This document shows positions 29,432-40,698 of a DNA stretch of 64,000 nt, one piece after another. The position numbers were made by a program, and so were the translations under genes. Where the stretch lies: NCBI GenBank assembly GCA_963731745.1, contig CAVSWT010000006.1, positions 1 to 64,000 on the forward strand. The letters are read 5' to 3'. Each line of letters starts with the position of its first letter. Position 1 is the stretch's first letter. The notes beneath the pieces were generated by a model. That model was given only the letters and a program-made list of their open reading frames with translations, ran no database searches and was not told where the DNA came from. The stretch comes from CAVSWT01 sp963731745 (GTDB taxonomy: Bacteria > Bacteroidota > Ignavibacteria > Ignavibacteriales > Ignavibacteriaceae).

Positions 29432-32350
29432 TCACTTTGTTTTTGGTTGAAGATCATCCGTACTTTGTTTTGTATAGAAATTGATTGCCGGCGGCCGATC
29501 CTTCTTTTCGAATAGTTCTGCAATCGTTGCATAATCAATTTTGTACTTTGGATTGAATTTATTCGACAACATATATTTCGTTAAACTATAGAGTAACTGT
29601 CTTGCTGCTGGGCGTTCATCTAAATTGTTTTGAAGGTCGGAACTGCAAACCATAATTTTCCCTTTTCCAACCTGAGCTTCAAATAATACGGCTAAGCGGC
29701 GATTTAAGAACCATGTATCAATCGGTTGTATGAGCGGTTTAAATTCCGGCGGGAACAACTCAAGATTCATCACCTGCTGACGATCGAGAATTCCCCACCA
29801 CTGTAAGTTGCTGTGAAATTCTGTTGGGAAATCTGCAAAAGCCGGATTATCAGGATTACATAAAATTCCTGTTGTATGAGGCGGACGCATTTTAAACCAT
29901 GACGTATTCCAAAATACTGGTTTCAAATATTGAACGACATCCTTGCCGTGTTCAACATTACCAGCTGCAAGTAAAAAAACTTTTCCACCATTCACTAATA
30001 TTGATTTTGCTTTTTCATCAAGTTTATTGCAATAATAAATATCTTCTTTATCTAGAGTTGGAAGTTCAGCAGGATAAACCCAGAAATCCCAGCTGTTAAC
30101 ATGATTATCAACCGAAACTTCTAAATTTAATTTTTCTACTCTTGCAATTTTCGAAAGCGGTAAACTTACATTACCCAATGGTATGCAATTATCAATCGGA
30201 ATATTTCGTTGTTTTAAAGAACCTTCTGCAATGAGGTTCCCGTTTGAATCAGTTACTTTCCAATACGCCGCAATATTTTTTAGTGGATGACTGCCAAAAT
30301 GAAAAACTTCGAGTTCGGCATTGAAATGTTTCATCGTTTTTAAAAACAAATTTTGGAATTCTTGCTAACGGCACTGTTGGACCAAAAAAATTGTTTGAAT
30401 TCAGGAGCGGTGATATAACCTTTTTCTTCCCAGAATGCATTGAGCACACCAACCAGCGCTGTTCCCTGTCCCGAATAATCGTTGAGACTGAGTAACTGAA
30501 CTCCTGCCAATTTATGCGTACGCAATTCAGCTTCAATTTCGAATTTGTAACACAAGGCTTGCAATTTACCAGAAGCCATTAAAAAATCCTCTGCTTGATC
30601 TCCCATATGATGTTTCGTCAATTCTTCTTTAAACAATTCAAAATTCTTTGCCTTGTAAACCCCTGTGTACTCTTTAATTTCTTTGAAATCCGGGAAGACG
30701 CAATGCTGCCCCATTTCATGCGTTACGTATGGAACAGTGTATTGTTCAATTCGATCTGTATAATCAAACATACTTTCAGGACGTTTTTCCCATGGAAGTC
30801 CGCGGGGTTCTGATCTAACAATAAACTGAGCTTCCGGTACAAGGGGCCAGCTTTTTCCAATGGAAGCGCTTGTATAAACCCTGCGGTTGTCTTCTGCTTT
30901 CCAATGATTAACAAGTTTTCCAAGGTATTCCGCTTGATTCCGCCCTGCCGGTTCGTTGCCGTAAGCCATCATACAAAATGACGGATGGTTACCGTATGCA
31001 TCCAATATACGATCGGTTTCATCATAAATATATTGATCGATAGGTTTACCATCACCTAAACTTGTCCCATGATTTGCCCAACTCGGTCCTTCAACATGCA
31101 AATAAAATCCTAATTTATCCGCGGCCTCAAATGCTGCTTCCGGCGGACACCAAGAATGAAAACGCATATGATTTAATCCGTGAGTTTTACAAATTGTAAA
31201 AACACGTTCCCACGAAGCTGCATCTGTAGGCGGATAACCTGTTAAAGGGAAAACACAGTTTTCAACAGTTCCCCTTAAAAATATTGGACGATTATTTATT
31301 TCAAAGCGGGTTCCATTTATTGAAAAAGAGCGCATCCCGAATTGGATTTCTTTTGTATCCGTATTTCCCAATTCATCGGTAATAACTGCAGTCATCTTGT
31401 AAAGTGCCGGATTAAATTCATCCCACAATTGAACGTCTTCTCCCATGGGATAAGTTATTTCTATTGGATGATTTTCCTTTTGATGCATTTACTTCTTTTA
31501 CAAGAGCATCAAGGTTTTGCTCTTCATTTGAATTAAATGATTTTGTACGGAGTTCTATTTTTGCCGAAACATCTTTTTCTAATATATTATCAATTATGAT
31601 TTTTGCCGTAACGGATTTTTCTTTAATATTTGTATAAAGTTTTATGTCATTAAAAGAAACTGGCGAGATAGATTTAAGATAAATATCACCCACAATTCCA
31701 TTCCAGTTTCCTTGAGTCTGATCTGTAATGCTATGTGAATCGGGTCCCACATTAATTTCTTTTATACGATTATCAATTCTAATAGAAATGATATGACTTC
31801 CCGGCGTTAATGCTTTTGTTAAATCATAAAGATGAGGTGTTGAAAGACTATTTTGCATTCCGATTTTTGTGCTGTCAATCCAAACTGTTGTTTCCCAATG
31901 AGGCCGTTCCAAAAACAATTCAGTTCTTCTTTCTTTCCAATCAACAGGAATTTTAACCTTACGCTGATACCATGCAACTCCAACATAATGTTTATTAGGT
32001 GTAAGCCAGAATGGAAATTTTAGATTATCTTTTTGTCTGTACTTTGCCATGTCTGGACGAAAATACCAGGAACTGTCATAAATACTTCCGGTCCATTTTG
32101 TGCTAAGAGTAACTTCATCTCCTTTGTTATTATCTCTCATTGAACCCGGTAAATTCACAACATCATTTAATTTCGTGTTAAACCAATTCTGCTTGATCCC
32201 GACATCTTCCGGATCGGTTTGGAATTGCCACTCGCCTTTTAAGGAAATGATATTTTCATTTGTAGATTGTGAACAGCTTACAAGCGACAAAATAAATATC
32301 AGTAAAAAAGTGAAGATAGTGTTTTGGATTTTTTTAGATTTCATATTCAT
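29432..32350 (-). pseudogene. GH2 glycosidase lipoprotein, interrupted by frameshifts
   Basis: Three overlapping minus-strand frames form one GH2 enzyme of about 960 residues. The first (31418-32350) has a lipobox (LSLVSC), a sugar-binding domain and the beta-sandwich. The second (30340-31488) holds the barrel, with acid/base Glu in MAYGNEPAGRN and nucleophile Glu in VTHEMGQHCVFPDF. The third (29432-30349) is a C-terminal extension with a ThuA-like look (GGKVFLLAAGN). Removing one A from AAAA near 31480 joins the first two (ASKENHPIEI). Removing one T from a run of seven near 30390 gives EFKQFFGPTVPLA, and a third shift lies near 30325. Probable beta-galactosidase or beta-glucuronidase on side chains. 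Confidence 0.8.
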
Positions 32351-32475
32351 ATTTTGTGGGAACTATTAAATAATTAAAATCTTGATATCAGAGTAACCAA
32401 ATTGTTATATTTCATAACTTTAATTACCTCCCTTACATAATGTTGAGAAAGGGTCAACTTAAATATAAAATATGC

Positions 32476-32504
32476 TGTCACACTGAGGCTGTCGAAGTGT
32501 GATT
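32476..32504. repeat. REP-like inverted repeat
   Basis: TCACACT and AGTGTGA flank GAGGCTGTCGA, the form of a short dispersed palindrome that I recall from many Bacteroidota and related genomes. It lies in the 247-base gap between GH2 and GH115, where it could act as a 3' stabiliser or terminator for GH115. Only one copy is clear in this window. Confidence 0.4.
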
Positions 32505-32597
32505 ACATAATATATTGTCAGCCTTTGATAATCTCAGTCGACAAATTCAAAATTTTGAAACGGCTTGCTTTTCAAGTAACCATTATGCGTAAGTAAT

Positions 32598-34961
32598 TTA
32601 GTAAATAATTATTTTGCAGATGGCTATGCCGGGATCAAGCAGTGACAGTTTTAGATTAATCGTCTCTTTCTTATTCATAATGAATTCAGTTTTTGCAGAT
32701 GAGTAACCACGGATAACATTTTTACTCCATGTTTCTGTCCCTGCCGGTGTATTAACATCTACAATATCAGAAGGATTATCACCAATACTGATTGCTGTTC
32801 TTAAAGAACGTCCTTCGTAAACGGCATGTGTGGGAACACAAAGCAATTTAATTATTCTTTTTCCTTTCGGAAGATCAAGTTTAATTGACGCAGTTGGTGC
32901 TTCGTTAATATCTTTTTCATTATAACTTGGAAGATTAAACATATTCCAAGAAAGGCTTCCTCCATCAACTCCCAGACCTGAAATGAGATGCATTCTGTTG
33001 CTGTCAAATTTTAATTCACTTACGGATATTGTTCTTATTGGTTCGATCGACCTACTGCTTGAATCAGATTTTGAATTATTATTTTTAATCTCAGGCATTC
33101 CAAAAACCGGACGGTTGCGCGGGTTCATGCTCATAATTCCACTCCATTTACCGCCGGCAATTTTTTCATTATAAATGCCTGTTAGCTTTCTTATTTCATC
33201 GAACGCATTGATTGACTTAACTGAGTCACCCATCTGAGCATAAAATATTTTTTCATTCATATTCACCGCACCGAGAACCGGATAAAGTATTAATTCAAAA
33301 TAGGCATCTTGCAAATGTTTAGGTATACGGCTTTTCAGATCTTCAGCCTTTTGTGCAATGCCCTGATAAGCCGCAAGACGTTTGTTAATTTCTTTTTCTG
33401 AAAAATTAATTTTATTAATATGTTCAGGTTTGCTCGTAGCAGCTAACTTGTAATAAACAGTTTTGATTTCGGCAATCTCCTTTGCATATTCTTTACCAAA
33501 TGTTTTTCCTGCCCATTCTTCAACGTAACATTCGGCTTTATCAGGCGGCCAGGCATTAACGTTCCAGGCAAGGTTCATAGCGAATTCAATATCCATTTCG
33601 GCAGGTTTTATATCGCCAACATTAAAAACCCATAATCTATTTGCGCCATACGCATACGCCTTACTCATTTCATAAGAAATTAATGGAGGAGAAGTTGAAG
33701 ATAACCAAAGATAATCTTCCGGTGCGCCCCAATATGATAGATGATAGTAAACCCCGCTTCTTCCACTCCGCTGCTGGTCTTTTTGATTAGAAAGCTGGCG
33801 AATGTAACCGAAATTATCATCTGCCCAAACGAGGGTTATATCGTCAGGCACTTTTACTCCGGCATTATACAGAGTGAGCACTTCTTTGTACGGACAAAAA
33901 ATCTGCGGAATGCCGGATGCACCTTTTCCAAAATGTTTAGAAAGAAGATTTCTTTGATCCACAATTACTTTATTTAAAAGATCAACCTTACCTTCAATTG
34001 ATTCCGGCCCAGGCATACCACTGTCATGAATACCGCGCATACCAATAGTAAAGACAGCATCTAAATTTTGATCTGCAACCTGCTTTACCCTGTCTTCCCA
34101 ATATTTTTTTATCTCTTTTTCATTTGTATCGTAGCGCCAGGAACCGGGCTGCTTGCCGTATTCTTCCTTGAAATTATTTTTCCATTCGTCTACATTATTT
34201 CGAAGCATTGGTTCAGCGTGACTTGAACCGAGTACTATATCGTATTGTTTTGCAACCTTCGAGTTTTCTTTATAATAAAAAAATGCTTTTGTGCAGGGAT
34301 GCATTGCAGGCCAAATGTAATTGGCTTTAAGCCGCAGCATGAGTTCGAAAATATGCGCATAAGTATTGGGACCGATATCCTTAATAAGTGTATCCATATT
34401 TTGAGCGGCCCATGGCTGCAATCCCCAATCTTCATCATTAAGAAAAATACCGCGATATTTTACCGACGGCGGACCCATGCTTATTTTATCAATTGACACA
34501 TCAAGATTTTTCTTTTTTGCAGGAATAACATCTGCCCAGTAGACCCAGGGCGATACACCCAAACGCTTTGAAAGCTCGAAAATACCGAATGAAGTTCCAC
34601 GAGGATCGCTTCCACAAACAACAAGTGCTTTGTTGATTCCAGAAATAGGATTATCAACAACTTGAATAATAAAACTTTCCCACTTTCCTTTTATTACATT
34701 AACAGAGAGTTTCCCCTTTTTGATCATTGCATTGATAGGTTTTGATTTGCCTATCGTTCCTACAATTATGGCCGCATCAATATCAGAATTTATACTTGTT
34801 TCAATCGTCGGTGTAATGTCTGTGATAAGTTCAATATCATTTACCAGAGCTTTTGCGCTAATGCCAACTACCTCTGCATCATTTTGATCATAAAGGATCG
34901 GAACACTTTGATCATGAGTTACAATACGGAACTCAGAAGTTTCCGAATTAGAGGATTTCAA
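32598..34961 (-). CDS. GH115 alpha-glucuronidase family protein
   Basis: The sequence matches GH115: VVCGSDPRGTSFGIFELSKRLGVSPWVYWADV, the block KYRGIFLNDEDWGLQPWAAQN, LRLKANYIWPAMHP, HAEPMLRNN, TIGMRGIHDSGMPG and FCPYKEVLTLYNAG. Known members release (4-O-methyl-)glucuronic acid from side chains; here arabinogalactan or RG-I decorations are likely targets. The called TTG start gives no signal peptide. In frame upstream, to about 35036, there are 25 more codons reading FSRLYLFLITLNLIGITS, a good export signal, but only ATT or ATC could start it. Either a rare start or an indel is involved. The gene follows GH51 closely. Confidence 0.88.
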   Translation of the reverse strand: MKSSNSETSEFRIVTHDQSVPILYDQNDAEVVGISAKALVNDIELITDITPTIETSINSDIDAAIIVGTIGKSKPINAMIKKGKLSVNVIKGKWESFIIQVVDNPISGINKALVVCGSDPRGTSFGIFELSKRLGVSPWVYWADVIPAKKKNLDVSIDKISMGPPSVKYRGIFLNDEDWGLQPWAAQNMDTLIKDIGPNTYAHIFELMLRLKANYIWPAMHPCTKAFFYYKENSKVAKQYDIVLGSSHAEPMLRNNVDEWKNNFKEEYGKQPGSWRYDTNEKEIKKYWEDRVKQVADQNLDAVFTIGMRGIHDSGMPGPESIEGKVDLLNKVIVDQRNLLSKHFGKGASGIPQIFCPYKEVLTLYNAGVKVPDDITLVWADDNFGYIRQLSNQKDQQRSGRSGVYYHLSYWGAPEDYLWLSSTSPPLISYEMSKAYAYGANRLWVFNVGDIKPAEMDIEFAMNLAWNVNAWPPDKAECYVEEWAGKTFGKEYAKEIAEIKTVYYKLAATSKPEHINKINFSEKEINKRLAAYQGIAQKAEDLKSRIPKHLQDAYFELILYPVLGAVNMNEKIFYAQMGDSVKSINAFDEIRKLTGIYNEKIAGGKWSGIMSMNPRNRPVFGMPEIKNNNSKSDSSSRSIEPIRTISVSELKFDSNRMHLISGLGVDGGSLSWNMFNLPSYNEKDINEAPTASIKLDLPKGKRIIKLLCVPTHAVYEGRSLRTAISIGDNPSDIVDVNTPAGTETWSKNVIRGYSSAKTEFIMNKKETINLKLSLLDPGIAICKIIIY

Positions 34962-35045
34962 ATCTTCACTTGATGAAAGCGAAGTAATTCCTATTAGATT
35001 AAGAGTAATTAAAAAAAGGTATAATCTGCTAAAAATGATTTCCCT

Positions 35046-37043
35046 CTATTGTTTTAATCTGATCTTCAATATCAAAAAAGTATATGGATCAATAGCGATT
35101 TTAATTTTATTATTTACTATATCTACCTGACTTTGAGTTGGACTAATTTTCTTGGGACTATCAAATGAGTTTTCATCCGATAATTTTTTTGAAGTTAATT
35201 TTTCTACATCAGCTTTATCGCCAGCTATTAAGTTATTTAATTCTATAGATACTTGCTGTAATTTATCTAAAGTGTTTACAAGCTTGATAAACACTTCTCC
35301 AGAATCTGAATCTTTTACAGCGGATGAATAGAGTCCGTATTGTCCTGTAACTGCATTTCCGTCCTCAAATGAAATGGATAATAAGTCAGTACCACGGTGA
35401 GTTGAAAACATTTTTTGGACATAATAATCAGCGGTTCCGTAAGCCGATAAATTATTGAACCAAATTAAATCCGGTGTCCATTGCCATCCTTCGGCGTGAG
35501 CAAACAAAGGAGCATAGGATGACATTACTACAACATCTGCGTTTCTTTCTAAGCCGGTCATAAAGGCTGCTTCTGAAAGGGCACATTCCCAATTATTTTT
35601 GTTTTCCGGACTTGCGGTTGCTGCACTCTGTGCGGCATATTCACCTGCGAATATTTTTGGACCGTTGCGGTCGTAAGAATCATAACGGGTTACGTTATCT
35701 CTAAACCACTGCGGCGATTTGTAATAATGTTCATCAACTATATCCGCATTTAATTTTTTCATTTCATCCATTAGGTAATCAAACTGTTCTCCTTCAGGAA
35801 ACGGACCAACGGCGGAAACTATTTTTATATCAGGATATTTTTCTTTAAGAATTTTTTCAAAAATTTTATAGCGTTCAATGTATTGTTCTCCCCACTGTTC
35901 GTTTCCTATTCCAATGTATTTCATATTAAATGGTTTTGGATGTCCCATTTCACTGCGCACTTTTCCCCATGACGAGCTTGCAGTACCGTTTGCAAATTCA
36001 ATTAAATCAAGTGCATCTTGAACATACGGATCAAGTTTATCTAAAGGTACAAGTTCAGCAGTATTAAACTGACATGCCATCCCGCAGTTTAATATAGGCA
36101 GCGGTTCAGCACCAATATCTTCTGCAAGTTGAAAATATTCATAAAAACCTAAACCAAAACTTTGGAAATAATCGGGAGTTGGACGATGCTTGAATTCTGT
36201 ATTCCACCGATTAACTAAAACTGTTCTGTCCTCCACTGGTCCTAGGGTTTTTTTCCACTGATAACGTTTTGCAAGTGTTCTGCCTTCAACGATGCAGCCG
36301 CCGGGAAAACGCAGAAACCCTGGCTTCAATTCATAAAGCAATTGTACCAGATCCTTCCGCAAACCGTTTTTTCTTCCTTTCCACGTATCGACCGGAAACA
36401 GCGAGATCATATCAAGATCAATTACTCCTGTTCCTTCAAATGTAATTTTCAATTTGGCTTTTGCTTCTGTATCAGTTGCTATTAGTTCTGATGAATATTC
36501 TTTCCATTTATTTGAATCTGGTATTATGCTGGTTTTACCTAATACATTTCCATTTGCATTCACGAATGAAAAATTTATTTTCTGAATATTTCCTGATTGT
36601 TTAGCAGCAAGCAGTGATAAGCGGTAATGAGCATTCTTCTTAATACCCATTCCCCAGAAGCCCTCGTTCAGAAGGACATATCCAGTGTCATTATATATTG
36701 TAACTCGGCAGATATTTCGGTTGGAATTGCTGGCCTGAGTTTTAATAATTTCTGCAGCTCCCGAATTTTTATTCATAGAATATCTGCTGCTGTAAGGTTG
36801 AAGCCAGCCCATCAGTGGTTCTTCAAATTCAAATCCACGGTTCTTAATCATCTCAGCATACAATCCGCCGTCTGCTGCAAAATTGATATCTTCGAAAAAT
36901 ATTCCATACATCGTCGGCTGGATTTTAGCTTTTGAGTCGCTTACATCAACCACTAAATTAATTAGTTGTCCGTAACCAATACCTGTAAAAAATAAAAGTA
37001 TAAAATATATGATGCTCTTTTTCATTTTCATTCTATAACGCAA
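35046..37043 (-). CDS. GH51 alpha-L-arabinofuranosidase, 665 aa
   Basis: A secreted GH51 enzyme. After a signal peptide (MKKSIIYFILLFFTGIGYGQ; the ATG at 37028 or 37022 is a likelier start than the listed one) come MYGIFFEDINFAADGGLYAEMIKNRGFE, an inserted carbohydrate-binding-like domain (about residues 80-210), then the barrel with LRFPGGCIVEG, acid/base Glu in YIGIGNEQWGEQY and nucleophile Glu in DIVDEHYYKSPQWF. A C-terminal beta-sandwich follows. The family removes terminal arabinofuranose from arabinan and arabinogalactan side chains. It is placed between GH43 and GH115 with short gaps, so arabinan trimming is probably a joint task. Confidence 0.93.
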   Translation of the reverse strand: MRYRMKMKKSIIYFILLFFTGIGYGQLINLVVDVSDSKAKIQPTMYGIFFEDINFAADGGLYAEMIKNRGFEFEEPLMGWLQPYSSRYSMNKNSGAAEIIKTQASNSNRNICRVTIYNDTGYVLLNEGFWGMGIKKNAHYRLSLLAAKQSGNIQKINFSFVNANGNVLGKTSIIPDSNKWKEYSSELIATDTEAKAKLKITFEGTGVIDLDMISLFPVDTWKGRKNGLRKDLVQLLYELKPGFLRFPGGCIVEGRTLAKRYQWKKTLGPVEDRTVLVNRWNTEFKHRPTPDYFQSFGLGFYEYFQLAEDIGAEPLPILNCGMACQFNTAELVPLDKLDPYVQDALDLIEFANGTASSSWGKVRSEMGHPKPFNMKYIGIGNEQWGEQYIERYKIFEKILKEKYPDIKIVSAVGPFPEGEQFDYLMDEMKKLNADIVDEHYYKSPQWFRDNVTRYDSYDRNGPKIFAGEYAAQSAATASPENKNNWECALSEAAFMTGLERNADVVVMSSYAPLFAHAEGWQWTPDLIWFNNLSAYGTADYYVQKMFSTHRGTDLLSISFEDGNAVTGQYGLYSSAVKDSDSGEVFIKLVNTLDKLQQVSIELNNLIAGDKADVEKLTSKKLSDENSFDSPKKISPTQSQVDIVNNKIKIAIDPYTFLILKIRLKQ

Positions 37044-37088
37044 TAAAATTATCCTAAATTTTTTCTTTCAACAATTAATAAATGCAAA

Positions 37089-38141
37089 CTATTTTGGCGG
37101 CTGCAGATCAATATATGTTGGTTTATTACGGTCGCATATAATTTTACCATTTTTGTATTCCAACTCGACAACTTGAATAGAACTTCGTCGTTTCTCATAG
37201 AAGTTATCTTTAGGAATGGAATCAACCTGACCGGGGTGAGTGAAATAAAACAAATATGCTCTGCCGTTATTAACCACAACGTCCGGATGATGTCCTACAA
37301 CTCCATCATCTTTTCCCTTGCCGGGTTCTTCAAGAAGATTTCCCGGAATTCTTTTCCATGAAGCCAGATTCTCAGACTCATAAAGCGCCAATCCCTGCCA
37401 AACATCCGTTAACATCCAGTATTTATTTTTCCAATTAAAAACTTTTGGCCCTTCACCTTTTTGATCTGCGATAGCTTTTCCTTTATCATCCCAGTGATAA
37501 AGATCCTTACTATCTGCATAGTAAATGGATTTAGCATCAACTTCGTTATTGTACCACATACGCCAATCCCCATTTGGAAGCTTAAATATGCAGGCATCAA
37601 TTACTTTATCTGATGCCAGTTTTAATGTTGATTCATATTTCCAATTAATTAAGTCCTTGCTGGTCAGATGAATAATGTGACGCGGATGATTCCAGTTTGT
37701 AAATATGCCCGGCACATACGAAAGATACATATGGTACATTCCATTGTGTTCAATTACTTCCGGTGCCCAATGCGTTTCGGTGTATGGAGGTGGAATATTA
37801 CAAGTATCACGATACTGCCAGGTAGCTCCATTATCTGAAGATTCAGCAATCCCGATGCGAGTGCCGTGCACCCAGGTTACTCCATCAAGTCCGCTTACAT
37901 TTGCCCGACGGTTTGTATAAAACATGAACCATTTTTTTTCATGCTTATTCCAGATAACTACAGGATCGGCGGCTCCATCATAAACCGGATCACGATATAA
38001 TGGCTTTGAAGCTAGTTTCCCACTTTTATCAATTTTCTGTGCATGGCCAATAATCAACGCTGAAAAAAAGAATATGATAAGTAAACGCTGCAAAGAATTT
38101 TTTAAAATTTTACCCTGAAGTGCCCTCATGCTAATCACCAA
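37089..38141 (-). CDS. GH43-like five-bladed propeller glycosidase, 350 aa
   Basis: A secreted protein (signal cut near IIGHAQ) with the five-bladed beta-propeller pattern of clan GH-F. Blocks include YDGAADPVVIWNKHEKKWFMFYT, TETHWAPEVIEHNGMYHMYLSYV, DACIFKLPNGDWRMWYN, EGPKVFNWKNKYWMLTDVW and GHHPDVVVNNGRAYLFYFTH. The aspartate in ADPVV and the glutamate in APEV or EGP fit the catalytic set. GH43 members act on arabinan, galactan or xylan; GH117-type activity cannot be excluded. It lies 17 bases after GH3 and 45 bases before GH51. Confidence 0.82.
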   Translation of the reverse strand: MVISMRALQGKILKNSLQRLLIIFFFSALIIGHAQKIDKSGKLASKPLYRDPVYDGAADPVVIWNKHEKKWFMFYTNRRANVSGLDGVTWVHGTRIGIAESSDNGATWQYRDTCNIPPPYTETHWAPEVIEHNGMYHMYLSYVPGIFTNWNHPRHIIHLTSKDLINWKYESTLKLASDKVIDACIFKLPNGDWRMWYNNEVDAKSIYYADSKDLYHWDDKGKAIADQKGEGPKVFNWKNKYWMLTDVWQGLALYESENLASWKRIPGNLLEEPGKGKDDGVVGHHPDVVVNNGRAYLFYFTHPGQVDSIPKDNFYEKRRSSIQVVELEYKNGKIICDRNKPTYIDLQPPK

Positions 38142-38158
38142 TTATTGGAGACATTGTT

Positions 38159-40619
38159 TTATAATCCATAAGCTTTATTAGAAGTACTGCCTGTTATTTC
38201 GAACTCCCCTTTTAGTTTTATATCTATTGATGAGCTGCCGATCATAACTTCGAATGTGCCTGGTACTACTTCCCATTTCATATTTTGATTTAGTAATTGC
38301 AAATCTTCCGGCTTTAATTCAAATTGAACTTTTTGAGTTTCGCCTGGATTTAAAGTCATTCTTTTAAATCCGCGAAGCTGACTCACAGGTACAATTACCG
38401 GTGTAATTTTTTGATGTATATAAAGCTGAACTACTTCATCACCTTTTAGTTTTCCTGTATTTTTAACATTCAGAGAAACTTGGACATTCCCACCGGTATT
38501 CTGTTCCAATGGAGAAATCTGCAGATCGCTGAATTCAAATTGTGTATAACTTAATCCATATCCAAAAGGATATAAAGGTCCTGTTACTCTGGCAAATTCT
38601 TTGGGATCTTCCGGAAAGTAAGCTTGACTTGAAGGCATATAAGGGAAATTCAGAGGTACTTGTCCGACAGATTTCGGAAAAGTTATTGGCAATTTACCGC
38701 CTGGATTATATTCTCCAAAAAGAGTTTTTGCAATTGCATTTCCGGTTTTTGCTCCCGGAAACCAGGCTTCTAAAATTGCATCTGCATTTTTATCAATCCA
38801 ATTTATTGTTATAGGCCTGCCATTCATTAATACTACTATTACCGGAGTTCCGGTTTCGACTACCGCTTTAACAAGTTCCAATTGATGGCCCGGTAAATTT
38901 AAATTTACCCGCGAATGACTTTCACCAACTGTTTTATCATCATCTCCAACAACAATAACTGCAACATCTGCTTGCTTTGCTGCCGCAACTGCCTGTTGAA
39001 TCTGTTCTTTCTCTTCCTCGCTTAAAGGTGTATCAATGATATCGCTTTCAGGAAAATTTTCGTCAATAACATCTATCCCTTTAACATAAGTTACTTTCGT
39101 TTCTTTTGATACTTCATTCTTAATTCCATTAAGTACCGATGTTACTTTTATATGAGTAGGGCCCATATCTTTTTAGACTTTCTTCCATAGTGGCGTTAGG
39201 CCCGGTAACTAAAATTGATTTAATTTTATTTTTATCAAGAGGCAAAAAATTATTTGAATTTTTCAGCAGCACTAATGATTCTTTTGCTGCTCTCAATGAC
39301 AATTCATCAGATGAAGCTTTGTGCACATTCTGATTCGATTTAGAAGTATCTACATAAGGCTTATCAAAAAGTCCCAGCCAATACTTAACTTTCAATACTT
39401 CACGAACCCGCTGATCAATAGTACTTATTGGTATTTCACTTTTATTAACAGCCTCTCTTAATGGAGTAAGATAAACAGAAGGATTTTGAAAATCAGTTCG
39501 AACATTAACTCCGGCTTCAAGTGCTTGAACAATAGCTCCTTTAAAATCCTTTTGAACATGATGCTTTTCATGAATAAACTTAAGCGCCCCGCTGTCTGTA
39601 ACTATATAACCCTTAAAACCAAATTTCTGTCTCAACAATTCAGTCAAGAAATAATAACTGCCTGTAACAGGTATTCCATTATAATCATTATATGAACTCA
39701 TCACTCCAAGTGCATCGGCTTTAATTGCTGCTTCAAATGGCGGTAAATAAAAAGTATAGACTTCACGAGGAGTGACTTGAGGATCTGTTCTGACGTGACC
39801 GTCGCGGCCACCCTTGGGCACGCTATAAACTGCAAAATGCTTTAAAGTTGATACAACATGTTCGCCTTGCAAGCCTTTTACCATTGCTTCACCAAGTTTA
39901 CCAACCAAATACGGATCTTCTCCATATGTAGAAAGAACTCTTCCCCACCGTGGATCTCTTGAAACATCCAATTCGGGAGAATAAACATTTGTATAACCAA
40001 GAGCTCTAGCTTCCTGTCCTTCTACTTTTCCAATTAGATTTATAAGTTCTGGATCCCATGTACTGCCTTGTCCAATTTCATCGGGGAAACTTGTTGCTTT
40101 AACTGCCTTTAATCCTCTTATGCCTTCCACGGTAAAATCAACAGGGACTCCTAATCTAGTTTGTTCAATAAAAAATCTCTGAATATTATTTAACGCTTGA
40201 GCATGTGTAGAAGGAGGCCAGTATAAATCTGATGCTACATCTGTGCGGCCATCTAATTGTTCATCAATATTCGCTACACCATCTTTCCATGTTGTATCAA
40301 GCCAAGCTTTTGTAGGCTGCTCATCTTTTAATACTGCATCATAACCATATAACGTAACTAATTGTGCAGTCTTTTCATTCACATTCATCCTGGAAAGCAA
40401 GTCATCAATTCGTTCATCTACCGGCAGTTGGGGATTTTCATACAGATCCAATTTCCCGTTTTTATTTAGATCGATCCAGTCTTCATGATAGATCGATTTT
40501 TTAATTTCAAATGGATATGATTGTGCAAAACATTGGATCGTAAGAAGGAAGAGAAAAATTATGCTCTCAGTTAAAATTAATTTTCTACTTATTTCTGATT
40601 TCTTATTTTTCATTTTCAA
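38159..40619 (-). pseudogene. GH3 glycosidase with one frameshift
   Basis: Two frames make one GH3 enzyme of about 820 residues with signal peptide. The N-terminal barrel (39129-40619) carries SPELDVSRDPRWGRVLSTYGEDPYL, VVSTLKHFAVY, DALGVMSSYNDYNG and the nucleophile aspartate in KGYIVTDSGALKFI. The second frame (38159-39166) carries the alpha/beta sandwich (ADVAVIVVGDDDKTVGESHSR) and the C-terminal FnIII-like domain (FPYGYGLSYTQFEF-type block). Deleting one G from GGG at about 39170 gives the continuous reading ESLKRYGPTHIKVTS. The family includes beta-glucosidases, beta-xylosidases and beta-galactosidases; the exact activity is not clear. A sequencing indel is quite possible. Confidence 0.85.
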
Positions 40620-40698
40620 AACTTTATATTCATTGATTTAAGTTTTATAATTCAAACCATTTAAACAAACTACAACCTTGCCTTAGTTCCTTAATTGC

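Noticed and set aside
30249..30536. 95-codon minus-strand frame between the second and third GH2 frames as a separate gene
   Set aside because: Its middle (FFGPTVPLARIPKFVFKND) continues the GH2 barrel sequence between two one-base shifts; it is a piece of GH2.
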